Positions 41,702 to 51,969 of a stretch of 64,000 nt of DNA are shown piece by piece. The stretch lies in NCBI GenBank assembly GCA_026770025.1, contig JAMXDE010000029.1, forward strand, positions 248,001-312,000, written 5' to 3'. This DNA is from Craspedostauros australis (Eukaryota; Bacillariophyta; Bacillariophyceae; Mastogloiales; Achnanthaceae). How positions within the stretch are numbered: position 1 is the first letter of the stretch; every line of letters starts with the position of its first letter. The notes beneath the pieces are model-generated. The model did not search any database and was not told the DNA's origin. It was given only the letters and a program-made list of their open reading frames with translations. A program made the translations under genes and the position numbers.

Positions 41702-43954
41702 ATGAGGAGTGCTGCGGGTGCTGCGGACTATGTAATCGCTGATGGAGTTTACACCGACGATGAGAAGAGGCGCAACCTTGATCAGAGCTCGGCTAATCAG
41801 CGAATGAGCAGCCGCCGAGACAAGTACGCGCATAAAGTGACGGAGGTGCAACTCGACAACAACACCGTCGATCTGCAAATGACGAAGCAGCTGTCGAACC
41901 TGCAGAAACGATACCGCGCGACGTCCGTGCAGGAAGCAAGGCCGCCACCGCGCAATGATGATATGGTGACGTTGAAATCGAAGAAGGAAGAAGAGAGTGC
42001 CATGCTCACATCTGTAGAAGATTCCAAGAAGCACTTTGACATGATGCATGTCACCGTTGTCGTGTACGGTCTCTCCGGCATCATCTGCTGCAACCGCGCC
42101 AAGGATGGCTGCGATGCAAGCTCCTGCAGTGGCACAACCGCCGCGACCAAGAAGGAGCTCGCCGGATCCAAGAAGACGAAATCCCTCAGCAAAAAATGGT
42201 CATCCAAGTCTCTCAAGGACAAATCGGGAGGAACAAGATCAGGGACAGACTCTGCAACGCAAGCCCTGCAGGTCCGGTCGAACACGATGCAGACCATTGC
42301 CACCGCCAGGACCTACTCGGGCAACACGGAAGGCAGGACGAGAGGGACGGACAGGTACGATCTCCCCCATGAATCACCTGTCGATGGCCGTCGTCATGAC
42401 TCGGACAACCGCAGCATCATCACTGAATCAACCAAGGGCTGGAGCGTAAGAACGCAAGGCGGGGACGTTGTTTCTTCCAAGATGAAGATGAATGACGGTG
42501 AGCACAACGAGGACAAGGAGAACGACGGGGGCAGCATGGCTACAAGCTCTGCCGGAGAGGCGCCAACCATGGCAGCCGTGTCAGTGACAAGAAACGCCTT
42601 CAGCAGCAAAACGGCCATGTCCACGTTCCTTCCCAGCGTGCCAATCAGCGCTCCCGTGCATGAGGTCGGCGGCAACTCCAGGTACAATGCGTCCTGGCCG
42701 ATCGATCAGTCGACGTTGGTGCAGGAGGAGGACGACGACGGCATCTCGCTGTCGTCGTTCGACCTCATCAGGACGATGCAGAAGCATTCGTACACGCCTG
42801 GTGAGATCAACGCTGGCGCCGTTGCGAACTACGTCCACGAGACCATCGAGATCAACATCCACCTGAGCAGGGGCACGGAGCTCCTGCCGATGGGGACAGC
42901 GTCCGTAGTAATCAGCGGAGATGAAGAAAGCGAGACGCACACGACGCTGTCCGTCAAGCCGTTCAAGTACAAGAACGGCAAGAAGCTCAAGCACAAGAAA
43001 TTCAAGGTCAAGCGACCGTCGAAGCTCAACCAGTACGGCTACTTCAGCCAAGATGGGTTGAAGCAGTACCATCTAGACGAGAATGCCACCCTGCGTGTGG
43101 GTGTGCGCGTCATCCCTGAGATGACCCTGCGAAGGGCCCTGAAACGCGAGAAGCAGGAGCGCGATCGGATGGCACTCCTGGACAGGATCGGCGAAGAGAA
43201 ACTGAGGAAGGCGGAGTTCCATCTCATCCGTCAGTCGGTGCTCAAGACCATGGATGAGAGCATGCGAATGAGCAGCATCCTCAGTCAGGATGGGCAAAAC
43301 AACGCCATCACCACCAACCAAGACAGCGCCGACACCAAGAACGACGGAAGCAGGACAACGGGCGCACGGTCGATCGAAGACATGATAAAGAGCCTGCTGA
43401 TATGCGCGACCAAGCATCAATCCCCCGCTGCAGCTGCGGGTGGTTCCGGAAATTTGAACCTGGAACAGCAGCTGCTGCGTCAGCAGCATGTCCTGAGACG
43501 AGTTCAAAACGGCATCGTCGATCCGAAGCTCGATGCCGGCGTGCGCACCATGTACGAGAACATGCTGGCTGCCGAGTTCGGGTCAACGGCGGAATCATCG
43601 ACGCAGAATATTCCGACTGAGATCACACCGGACAAGGAGCCTCATTACTTGGCGCTGGGCATCGAGTCCATGCTGTCCTCCATATCGGAATCAACGGACG
43701 GTTCCGGAGACAGCGACTACGACTACGACTACGATTACGATTACGATTACGATGACTTTGATCGCGCTGATCAAGACTATCGCCGTGCCAAGGATCTCGA
43801 CACGGGGTTGGGGATGGACCTGGGCATGGGGATGAACCTGGACATGGATATTAATCATCTGGACGGTGTGCTGCTGCCGTTGCAATACCAACAGCTCCAG
43901 TTGCTGAAGGAGAATCGCAAGGAGGCACTGGCACTGGCCGGCGGGCGGCTGTGA
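41702..43954 (+). CDS. C2-like family protein, copy A
   Basis: Single-exon protein of 750 residues, unnamed, but homologous to the genes at 44337-46652 and 54980-56197. The shared core has a first strand HVTVVVYGLSGIICC (116-130), a strand APTMAAVSVTRNA (287-299), a turn SVPISAP (312-318) and a last conserved block TIEINIHLSRGTELLPMGTASVVISG (381-406, here shortened to TIEINIHLSR and LPMGTASVVISG). The strand pattern and order resemble N-terminal C2 domains (NT-C2, as in EEIG1/EHBP1), which bind membranes or small GTPases; this link is inference. Copy A carries about 155 extra low-complexity residues (131-286) inside the core. After it come a basic patch (KNGKKLKHKKFKVKRPSK), a helical region (RALKREKQERDRMALLDRI), and near the end a DY repeat (YDYDYDYDYDYDD) coded by TACGAC hexamers. 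No targeting peptide; probably cytosolic. Confidence 0.75.
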   Translation: MRSAAGAADYVIADGVYTDDEKRRNLDQSSANQRMSSRRDKYAHKVTEVQLDNNTVDLQMTKQLSNLQKRYRATSVQEARPPPRNDDMVTLKSKKEEESAMLTSVEDSKKHFDMMHVTVVVYGLSGIICCNRAKDGCDASSCSGTTAATKKELAGSKKTKSLSKKWSSKSLKDKSGGTRSGTDSATQALQVRSNTMQTIATARTYSGNTEGRTRGTDRYDLPHESPVDGRRHDSDNRSIITESTKGWSVRTQGGDVVSSKMKMNDGEHNEDKENDGGSMATSSAGEAPTMAAVSVTRNAFSSKTAMSTFLPSVPISAPVHEVGGNSRYNASWPIDQSTLVQEEDDDGISLSSFDLIRTMQKHSYTPGEINAGAVANYVHETIEINIHLSRGTELLPMGTASVVISGDEESETHTTLSVKPFKYKNGKKLKHKKFKVKRPSKLNQYGYFSQDGLKQYHLDENATLRVGVRVIPEMTLRRALKREKQERDRMALLDRIGEEKLRKAEFHLIRQSVLKTMDESMRMSSILSQDGQNNAITTNQDSADTKNDGSRTTGARSIEDMIKSLLICATKHQSPAAAAGGSGNLNLEQQLLRQQHVLRRVQNGIVDPKLDAGVRTMYENMLAAEFGSTAESSTQNIPTEITPDKEPHYLALGIESMLSSISESTDGSGDSDYDYDYDYDYDYDDFDRADQDYRRAKDLDTGLGMDLGMGMNLDMDINHLDGVLLPLQYQQLQLLKENRKEALALAGGRL

Positions 43955-44336
43955 GTCCTCTCCTCTCTCTAACGAACGAATGTGGCATTAGAAGAAGCAT
44001 CGTTCGATTCGACTCTGCTTCACTTGATTTTAATCCAAACACAATTACATCGCATAGTACATTCAATCGAAACCAACTTAATCGTTCTTACTTCACTCTC
44101 TTCGACACTCAGGTGTTTCACTTCGTGTGCATAAAGGTTTAGCGATGATATTCCACAAGATCATGCAGCTCTTCCATGTCGTTCGTAGTTGAGAATGATG
44201 TCCAATCGATTTCTTCCATTTGCTGGTCGTACGTACGTATACTTCAAGTTGAAGAAAGTCACTCTACACATGGTGTTACCATTCCTTTGAACCTCACTCA
44301 ACCTCACTCAACGCAGCAACACCGCTACTCCAAGCC
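43955..44336. other. Convergent spacer
   Basis: 382 bases between convergent stops of two C2-like genes. Two tandem copies of ACCTCACTCA lie at 44291-44310, and ACGTACGTA at about 44230. No gene is supported. Confidence 0.45.
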
Positions 44337-46652
44337 CTACGTCCTGCCCTCCAACAACTCCTCCATGCTGATGCCGACCTTGTCCGCGTAACGGCGTAAG
44401 GTCACTTGGGCATCACGAAGATCCGTCATAGTTTCATGGGTCAGGTCGGTTGCAGAGAGGTCGTCCGAGTTCTGCGCATTGCCACCTGGCGGCCGTCGTT
44501 TGTTCGGAAGTTGCAATGGCTTCTTACGATTCTGTGGGGACAAGACGGGAGCATCGTCTCGGCCTTCCATGGCGATGTTGGTGTTCACCCTCAGTTCACC
44601 GCGATCAAGATTGCGAAGGCGGTTCCTGTTGCGACTGTTGCCAGAAGGCGTATTCGGATTGCGCGTGGTATGTCTGCCTTTGTTCAGTGTTCTGTCATTC
44701 CCTTGATTCACCGACTCGTGATCCCAGCTGGAGGATCCGTCGTCGTCGTCTTCATCATCATCGTCCTCATCCGAGGATTCATCCGTGCTCTCATGGCTGC
44801 CCCCGTTGCGCAGGTTGGAGGTGGTCCCGTCTTCAGACCCACACATTCCTGATGTGAGACATTGGAAGGGATTCGTGAACCTCATGGACTTGGTGAGCGA
44901 TGACACCACGGACATATCGTCCATCTTGACGACGAGGAAATCGAAGGGTGCAGCGCCCTCCTCCCCAGTGAACGAACTGCGTGATCGCGGTGTTCCGTGT
45001 GCAGATGCATGGTTCGCCGGACTGTGGTGCTGTCCTTGTGCCAACCTTTGTGCCTGTGCTTGCGTCTGAGCCTGGTTGTTCCAATCATTCGTTTCGTTCT
45101 TCGGGCTGCTGCTCATGAACGGTGCCATGAATGGCGACATCATCGGCGAAGTCTTTGGTTCCGCGTGAGGTGACACGAAGCTGCGTTGTATCGGCGTTGA
45201 TCCGTTTTGCTGTTGCTGTTGTTGCCGCTGTCTTTCGCTATTGTGCTGCTGCAGATGTTGTTGTTGATAGTATTGCTGTTGTTGCTGCTGATGGTACTGG
45301 AAATGTTGCGGAGTGCCAGGAGGTGATCTCATCTGACTGTCGATGATGCTGGAACCGGTGAAGCTGCGATCTAGACTGAACTTGGTGGTGTAGGATTCAT
45401 CGTCTCCGCGCATGTCGAAGAACGCTTCCGTGTCGCCAGGATTCCCCTCCTGCACGTCGAGACGGACGCGGAATGCAGAATTGGGCGCAAGGCCGTATGT
45501 GAAGTTGCCGTGCGTGGCCTTGCCATCAGAGCCGACGCCGCCTCCCATCTTCTTGCTGAACAGACCCTTGCGCTGCCTTGACCTCGTCCCCTGTGCATTG
45601 ACAGCGCGCACAGCCATGTCGACCTTCTGGTTGGCCACGTTGTTTCCACTGATGACGAGATTCGCGATACCGAGATTGTAGGACTGGTCGCCGCACTTGA
45701 TCCCAATGACGAGCTTGACGACCTCCGGAACGTAAGGGGCAATGGAATGCTTCGAATCATCGTCGATATCATCGAATGTATCATCTTCGTGATCCAGCTG
45801 GACGCAGAACTGCAAACGCCGACGCATCTTGTTCCCCGCTGCTGGCGATGCCTTGCCTCTTCCCGACATCCAGATGATCTTCTGATGCTTCGACCTCGCG
45901 TCGTCTCCGATCGTGGACGAGATGGGTTGGCTGACGGCCAACTTGGCTGGAGATTTATACAGCGCTGCGTATCCGACGACGAGGGAGTTGTTGAAGTTGC
46001 GCTTCCGATTCTTCTGCTCCACCATGAGACCCGTGACATATCCCAACGTGATGCGCACATGGAAGTTCTTCTTCGGTGTCTGGGTGGCAGCACGCGTTGC
46101 TGGAGATGCTCTCATGCTGCTGTTGCCAATGTTGCCACTGCCGGATGTCGGTGTGGACGTTGACGATGGCTTTCTACCCATCATCGATGTTGGTTGCGAA
46201 GGATTCGAAGCTGATGCTAGCGATCCCAACCTCCGTCGAAAGCCGACTTTGCGAATACTGTTGTCCAACGACAGTGACCGCTTGGAACGCAGTGACGCTG
46301 ATCTGTTTCTGCCGAATGCACTGAGACTTCCATCTCGACCATTCTTCTTGGCCCTGCGCTGCGTCGATGTCGATCGCCCTCTTCCCCTGCCCTTCATACT
46401 GCGTTGCCGTTGATTCTGCTTGGACTTGGACTTTGAATTTGACCTGCTGTTGCTCCCGTTGCTGCTTGTGAGGCTGTTCTTCCTCGTCACGCTGGCTTGC
46501 CTTCTTCGCTGTTGTTGTCTGCCGGATGATGCACGGCCTCTATCCCCACCACCTCCGCCGCCGCCGATGACTCCCTTTGCACCGACTTGACGAACCATTG
46601 CAGCCTCTCCTGCAGTCGGTGACCCGCGTATCCTCTGCTTGCCGACGACCAT
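44337..46652 (-). CDS. C2-like family protein, copy B
   Basis: Single-exon protein of 771 residues, convergent with copy A. Residues 1-190 are basic and Ser/Arg/Lys-rich (RSNSKSKSKQNQRQR; RGRGRSTSTQRRAKK), perhaps binding nucleic acid or acidic lipid. The C2-like core spans about 196-420: first strand FHVRITLGYVTGLMVEQK (197-214), FNNSLVVGYAALYKS (220-234), SQPISST (241-247), KIIWMSGRGK (258-267), then RRRLQFCVQL and VVKLVIGIK...YNLGIANLVISG (311-336). It lacks the long insert of copy A and is the most compact version. After the core lie Gln-rich tracts (QQQQQQYYQQQHLQQH), a segment LVVKMDDMSVVSSLTKSMRF, an acidic run and a C-terminal helix DLRDAQVTLRRYADKVGISM. Membrane or small-GTPase binding is inferred from the C2-like pattern; function unknown. 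Confidence 0.75.
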   Translation of the reverse strand: MVVGKQRIRGSPTAGEAAMVRQVGAKGVIGGGGGGGDRGRASSGRQQQRRRQASVTRKNSLTSSNGSNSRSNSKSKSKQNQRQRSMKGRGRGRSTSTQRRAKKNGRDGSLSAFGRNRSASLRSKRSLSLDNSIRKVGFRRRLGSLASASNPSQPTSMMGRKPSSTSTPTSGSGNIGNSSMRASPATRAATQTPKKNFHVRITLGYVTGLMVEQKNRKRNFNNSLVVGYAALYKSPAKLAVSQPISSTIGDDARSKHQKIIWMSGRGKASPAAGNKMRRRLQFCVQLDHEDDTFDDIDDDSKHSIAPYVPEVVKLVIGIKCGDQSYNLGIANLVISGNNVANQKVDMAVRAVNAQGTRSRQRKGLFSKKMGGGVGSDGKATHGNFTYGLAPNSAFRVRLDVQEGNPGDTEAFFDMRGDDESYTTKFSLDRSFTGSSIIDSQMRSPPGTPQHFQYHQQQQQQYYQQQHLQQHNSERQRQQQQQQNGSTPIQRSFVSPHAEPKTSPMMSPFMAPFMSSSPKNETNDWNNQAQTQAQAQRLAQGQHHSPANHASAHGTPRSRSSFTGEEGAAPFDFLVVKMDDMSVVSSLTKSMRFTNPFQCLTSGMCGSEDGTTSNLRNGGSHESTDESSDEDDDDEDDDDGSSSWDHESVNQGNDRTLNKGRHTTRNPNTPSGNSRNRNRLRNLDRGELRVNTNIAMEGRDDAPVLSPQNRKKPLQLPNKRRPPGGNAQNSDDLSATDLTHETMTDLRDAQVTLRRYADKVGISMEELLEGRT

Positions 46653-47738
46653 TGTACTCGTCCTGTAGTACTCGATGATGTGCGCCTCCTTCTCTTTCGT
46701 ACCCGTTCTCCTCTACGTGTATGCTGTTGTCAAGTGTTCTCGAATGAGTGGATGTATGCATGAAGAACTGGATTGCGGTAGTGGGTTTCTGTTGCTTTGA
46801 GGGCGGTAACCAGAAGCAGTTGTTCGTTTGTTTGATGTTGCTGCTGTTGCGATGATACTCAAGGAGATGTTGTTGTTGTTGTTGCTGCTTCAAACACAAA
46901 CGATGATCGTTGTGTTGGTTGCTGAAGGTGAATGGTGCTTCCGCAAACGTTGGCGTTGGGTATGCATCAACTAAATTGAGTATGGTAGAGTGGAGTAGGG
47001 TACTGGAAGGAAGCCCAGATGTCGCTGCCGTTGACTTTCAACTCAGGAGGCTTCGAGTCACTTCCAGTACTGCCGCGTGCGCCATGAATGATCACACCGT
47101 TGTTGGTGATGTTGCTGTTTTGTTGGCGCGGTTGCGAGTTTTTTCCATGGTTGTGTGACCGCAAACCCGTGGGATGTTGTCACCACAAAATGACATCGCC
47201 CAACGCTTGCCTGCGACTCGCTGAATCCACCTTGCTTAGCGGCGATTCTGATACGACATTCCAACGACGCTCGTAAAACAGCTTATTAATAGCCTTGTCG
47301 AGTGTTTAAAACGTGATATTGTGTCCTAGGACACAAAATGGACGTTTTAGCACATGACCCAACGCTAATTTTAATCCATCGAGTCATATGTCGTGTTTCA
47401 TTTGATTCATGAACCAATCCCGTACGGGAATGGAACCAAGAAACCTTTCGTGGCGAACCAACAGGAGAGCAAGACACAACAAGAAGCCAAACGAGGAGGG
47501 AGGAGATCCGACGATCCGACCATGGCGGATGGCATGGCACAGCGGCCGTTCGCACCGCAGCTCGCCGAGGCACAACAGCAGCAGCAAGAAGAAGGAACGG
47601 ACGCCACCTGAGGCCCTGATTGAGGCACTGATTGAGCTGAGTTGACGAAGCATCCACGGCGCCACATCCCACCCTCCGCACATCAGTCACAGCAGTCACA
47701 GCAGCCACAGCAGTCACAGAGCGAAGCAGTGCCAAAGC
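46653..47738. other. Divergent promoter region
   Basis: 1.1 kb between the starts of C2-like copy B (minus) and AP-3 mu (plus). It holds a TTG triplet tract (about 46.87-46.89 kb), the TATGGTAGAG motif (46982) and a GCA/CAC-rich AP-3 mu leader. No gene is supported. Confidence 0.45.
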
Positions 47739-49157
47739 ATGATCCAATCCCTGTTCATCCTGTCGCCGACGGGCGAAGTGCTGATCGAGCGGCACTTCCG
47801 AGGAGTGACGTCGCGATCGGTGTGCGACTACTTCTGGGACAAGGCCTCCGTCTCCGTGAACCACCATGGTGGGCTGTCCATGACGACGTCCCTGCTGACG
47901 AGCGAGGAGCAGCAGCTGCTGCTGCCCATCCACGACTCAGTGCTGCCGGTGATGGAGGTGCCGGAGGGTGACCATGGCACCGTCTATCTGGTCTCCGTGC
48001 TGCGGGACGGCCTGTCGTACCTGGCGGTGCTCACGGCGGAGGTCAGCCCGCTCATGATCGTGGAGTTCCTGCACAGAATCGCCAGCATCTTCGTGGAGTA
48101 CTTCGGCAGTCCCGCCGACGAGTCCGCCATCAAGGACAACTTCTCCACGGTCTACCAGCTGCTGGAGGAGATGGTGGACAACGGCTGGCCGCTCACGACG
48201 GAGCCCAACGCCCTCAAGGCCATGATCCGCCCGCCCTCCGTCATCTCCAAGCTCTCGTCGGTCGTCTTCAACAACACCACCGTGTCGGGACAGCTGCCCA
48301 GCGGGACCATCAGCAACATGCCATGGCGCGCCGCCGGGGTCTCGTACGGCCAGAACGAGATTTACATGGACATCATCGAGGCGGTGGATGCGATCATCGA
48401 CGCTTCGACGGGGACGCTCGTCTCGTCCGACGTCTCCGGCAGCATCCAATGCCAATCGCAGCTCAGCGGCGTGCCGGATCTGCTCATGACCTTTCAGGAT
48501 CCGTCCCTCATCGATGATTGCAGCTTCCACCCCTGCGTCAGGTACGCCAGGTTCGAGAACGACCAGGTCGTCAGCTTCGTCCCGCCCGACGGCAACTTCG
48601 AATTGATGCGCTACTCCATCACGCCGGAGAAGAAGTCCTTCTTCTCGCCGCCCATCGAAGTCAACGCGCAGTGGAACGTCAACGCCACGGCGGCAGCCGG
48701 CTCGGCCAGCGCCGAATCATCCGCCGTCCTCATGACGCACCTGCGAGCGCGGTCGCTGTCGTCGCTCGTCATGTCATCTTCGCGCAAGGGCGGCAGCGTG
48801 GAGATCGAGGATGTGGCCGTCACGATACCCTTCCCCAAGCAGGCGCGCACCGTATCGATCCAGGTCACGCACGGCACCTTCGTCTACGATGAGGCGGGCA
48901 AGGTGGCCAAATGGACGATCGGCAAGCTGTTGGACGACGTCACCATGCGCCGATGCCAATTCGTGGCCAACATCAAGTTCAACGCGTCGGAGGAGACCGT
49001 GGCCGCGCCGTCCTTGTCGTTGCATTGGAAGGTGCCGTTGTCATCCGTCAGCGGTCTCAGCGTCAGCGGGTTGACCGTGCGGGGGGAAGGATACCGTCCC
49101 TACAAGGGCGTGCGCAACATCACGAAGAGCGGCCTATTCCAAGTCAGATATAGCTAG
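47739..49157 (+). CDS. AP3M: AP-3 complex subunit mu
   Basis: Medium (mu) subunit of the AP-3 adaptor, which sorts cargo from endosomes or Golgi to lysosome- or vacuole-like compartments by binding YxxPhi signals. 472 residues, one exon. N-terminal longin domain (about 1-140: IQSLFILSPTGEVLIERHF; LMIVEFLHRIASIFVEYF) is followed by NFSTVYQLLEEMVDNGWPLT, the conserved end of the longin part, and TEPNALKAMI. The mu-homology domain starts at PWRAAGVSYGQNEIYMDIIE (about 197), which is typical of mu chains, and ends YKGVRNITKSGLFQVRYS, the AP-3-type terminus (mu1/mu2 differ). Human AP3M1 is 418 residues; the extra length is partly a Ser/Arg-rich loop (RARSLSSLVMSSSRKG, about 345-360) in the cargo domain. 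Start ATG 47739; an upstream GCA/CAC-rich leader has no better start. Other AP-3 subunits are not in the window. Confidence 0.95.
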   Translation: MIQSLFILSPTGEVLIERHFRGVTSRSVCDYFWDKASVSVNHHGGLSMTTSLLTSEEQQLLLPIHDSVLPVMEVPEGDHGTVYLVSVLRDGLSYLAVLTAEVSPLMIVEFLHRIASIFVEYFGSPADESAIKDNFSTVYQLLEEMVDNGWPLTTEPNALKAMIRPPSVISKLSSVVFNNTTVSGQLPSGTISNMPWRAAGVSYGQNEIYMDIIEAVDAIIDASTGTLVSSDVSGSIQCQSQLSGVPDLLMTFQDPSLIDDCSFHPCVRYARFENDQVVSFVPPDGNFELMRYSITPEKKSFFSPPIEVNAQWNVNATAAAGSASAESSAVLMTHLRARSLSSLVMSSSRKGGSVEIEDVAVTIPFPKQARTVSIQVTHGTFVYDEAGKVAKWTIGKLLDDVTMRRCQFVANIKFNASEETVAAPSLSLHWKVPLSSVSGLSVSGLTVRGEGYRPYKGVRNITKSGLFQVRYS

Positions 49158-50125
49158 AGAGTAGAGCATAGCATAGCATAGCGTAGCACTTTCAAGAATG
49201 TTACGAATGCAGCATGGTACATAGTCGTGGAGCGCCTTGTTTGTTCTAATCTCATCTGTATAGTATGGTTACTGGTTGAACACATGGAATGCATGAATCA
49301 TCCACACTTCTACTCGACTCTATGTAAACCAAACGGCCTTGCTCTTCTCCATGTGCCATCGGGATGCGTGTAGCTGGTGCGAGTACTACAAGTGGAGAGA
49401 ACACCACAGTAGATTGGGTTGTACACGTAGCTCACATCAACACACTTCTCGACAGCCGCTGCTAATCTTGCGTGTTGTTGTGGATCTTGTCCCTGAGGAT
49501 GTGTTGTTGTTACGACTCAAGCCAAGAGGGACACGAATGAGTTGGGTGTCTTGTCAGTGATCCATGAATCTTGGATACTCGTGGATTGGAGAAGGACGCA
49601 AAATGCCGCCAAGAATCCCCGAAACTGCGCAGAACAATCCCGCATCCAAGGTCCATCGCGCCATGACCAAATCGAGGTCACCAACATGAGGTCACTGCAT
49701 CCTGCTTTCGCATTTATTGCTATCGTGCATGAGAGCAACCTTCGCCAACAACATCGATGCCGATGACATCAATAGCACCAAACACAAATCTTCACCGAAG
49801 GTCTCGAAGGGATGATCGAGTGCGGTACCCGCGAGAGTGGAGCAATGGGAGAGCCAACAGGGCTGTGGCAACGGGAGGGAGCATGGATGGCAGTGGTGCA
49901 GGCGCAGACATGGGCAGACAGAGGGAGGGAGAGGGGTCAGAAGCAATCATAAAAACAACAGCATCGGAACTGCATCACAACATTGACACAAATCTCCCAG
50001 CTTCATTCTTCACAACATCACATTCATCAGAACACCCCATTCATCACAACAATCACAACCATCACAACTTCGCTCATTGCAGTCACAATTACAACCACAA
50101 TTACAACACCACATCCAGAATCAAC
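49158..50125. other. Spacer with GCATA repeat
   Basis: Begins with a GCATA pentamer repeat right after the AP-3 mu stop. The frame of the next gene is open upstream to an ATG at 49757, but that stretch (His/Asn-rich, from CACAAC leader sequence) looks untranslated. No separate gene. Confidence 0.4.
49166..49187 (+). repeat. GCATA pentamer repeat at a gene 3' end
   Basis: About four copies of GCATA starting 9 bases after the AP-3 mu stop codon. Confidence 0.8.
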
Positions 50126-51190
50126 ATGACCAGCACAACAACAACCTCGCTCCGCAACTTCCGTTGGGAGTACAAGATGTTCGCCATGCTCTCCGCATGC
50201 CTCATGATGATTTCTGCCAAGTGCAGCCTGGTGGAGTGCAAGGTCGCGCAGCGTGGCGGCGTCCCCACCCTCTCCTCCATGCCTGGCAACACGGCATTGG
50301 CCGCTACCCACGTCGCAGGCATGGACGAGATGGTCAGCACCAACGTTGAAGCCGACGCCCACAAGACCAAGCAAAGCAGCAAGGCCCGGCTGGACTTTGA
50401 GGGCATCTACGAAACCAGCAGCGAACCCATCACCTCCATCAACAACGACCAGCTCAACTCCTTCTTCCAGAACAGCGACAACCTCGCCATCCTCCTCAAG
50501 GGCGGCGACAATCCCATCGAGAACCTCCCCATGACGAACGAACTCCTTGAGATCTGGAAGGAGCAAGCCAGGGCCATGGGCACCACCACCCCGCAGCTGT
50601 CGGACCCCATCATCGCCGTGCAAAGCAGCGTCAACCTCATCCCGGGCCTGCGCATCGACGCCACATCCTACATGGGCTGCAAGATCCTGCGCAATCCGGA
50701 AACCTCCTTGCCAATCTTCGAGTTCACTCTGGTCTTCGACGAGTACGCCGCATCGGGTGCCAGACCCTTGGTGTGGTTGTTCAACAAGGTCACGGGCGAG
50801 AAAGCTGGCGCCGTGCCAAATGCCGATGACGACAGCAGCCGCGTCACGCGCGCCGTGAGCCGCATCACCATGGTCAGCGATGGCCTGTGGCGCAACACCG
50901 CCGGCGCTTTGACGATGCAGTACCACGGCATCGTGCGCGTCTCGTGCCGCGTGCCCAACGCCGTCCTGCGCATGCTGCCCATGTCCAAGGAATCCGTGCA
51001 GCAGAAGGTCTCCACCGCCATGGTGGGCCAGCTGCGACGTGAGGGCACCAAGTCGATGCAGAAGATCCAGTCCGCATTGACGCAATGGTTGGAGCAAAAT
51101 CAGGCTCCTCCTCGAGGTGGCGCTTGCGAGTCGCAAGCAAACAACCAACGACAACGACCATTTGCGCGCGTGTCTCGATTGTTTCGTTGA
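50126..51190 (+). CDS. Secreted or plastid hypothetical, tandem paralogue 1
   Basis: 354 residues from the ATG at 50126, chosen because it places a hydrophobic signal (KMFAMLSACLMMISAKC, about 18-34) near the N-terminus; an in-frame ATG at 49757 would add 123 low-complexity residues. The mature part (about 110-320) is homologous to the next gene: LLEIWKEQARAMGTTTPQL, IPGLRIDATSYMGCKIL, LPIFEFTLVFDEYAASG, PLVWLFNKVTGEKAG, then a C-terminal helix SMQKIQSALTQWLEQ. Alternating strands with conserved IPGL, G.K, P.FEF and a final helix suggest a beta-rich fold closed by a helix, perhaps a START/SRPBCC-like or DUF1997-like lipid-binding barrel; that is inference. No catalytic motif. After the signal there is no aromatic +1 residue, so secretion or ER is as likely as plastid. 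Function unknown. Confidence 0.78.
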   Translation: MTSTTTTSLRNFRWEYKMFAMLSACLMMISAKCSLVECKVAQRGGVPTLSSMPGNTALAATHVAGMDEMVSTNVEADAHKTKQSSKARLDFEGIYETSSEPITSINNDQLNSFFQNSDNLAILLKGGDNPIENLPMTNELLEIWKEQARAMGTTTPQLSDPIIAVQSSVNLIPGLRIDATSYMGCKILRNPETSLPIFEFTLVFDEYAASGARPLVWLFNKVTGEKAGAVPNADDDSSRVTRAVSRITMVSDGLWRNTAGALTMQYHGIVRVSCRVPNAVLRMLPMSKESVQQKVSTAMVGQLRREGTKSMQKIQSALTQWLEQNQAPPRGGACESQANNQRQRPFARVSRLFR

Positions 51191-51969
51191 ACGCAGGTAC
51201 GGATGGAGCGCAGCAGAACCCAACACTTACCATGAGATCTGATAAGTGTAGCACAGAATCGAACAAAAAGACGGCTGACAATCACGTTCACTCAGGTTGC
51301 GACCGATAAGTGTGAAGGCAGCGAACTAAAGAATGAGCAACAATACTCTAGTCCAAGCAATGAACTTTATATCTCTTCACCTCTCACAAGAATACCGATA
51401 GGATCCACATCCCACAGAGGAGAAGCATGCAGCTGGCATTCATGTGGATTCTTGTGCACGTCCACATTTGGCGAAGCGTTCGTGCCACCCACGATCTGTG
51501 GACCGGAATGTCCGCGTTGTCATCGTGGTGCGAAGCGTTTTGGCACCAGGAGTCCGTAGAACCCACCCAGCGAAGAGGAGAAGGTTGCGGAGAACGAACC
51601 TGGATGTCGGAAACAGCACAGCCACCGAATGGTGAAAACATGTCAACGAGAAATCAAACATCTGCCGAACTTCAACTTGGCGCCGACACCAAACGAGAGC
51701 GGAGGAATCCAAGAACAACCAACATCTGCGTTGCGGATGGTGCCAATGACCTCGCCAAGATGAGAAAGACGGGAGGCGTTCGGAGACTTCATCGCATGCC
51801 ACAGCATCCATCTATCTGATGCCTTGTGGCACACTTCGACGTACACGTACACGCACTCTATTGCAAAGGAAGGACATACCCTACCAAGGTTGTTGACCAA
51901 GGTTGTGAGATCGAGCAGAGTAGTTGTGCAATGGCAAATAGAGATTGCGGAAGATCGCAACGACGCAGA
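51191..51969. other. Spacer between tandem paralogues
   Basis: 779 bases between two same-strand paralogues. Open frames at 51427-51819 and its complement show no domain and lack good starts. It probably holds the promoter of the second paralogue. Confidence 0.4.

Noticed and set aside
50027-51226. 399-codon antisense frame over the first tandem paralogue
   Set aside because: Shadow of a conserved coding region; composition is driven by the sense codons.
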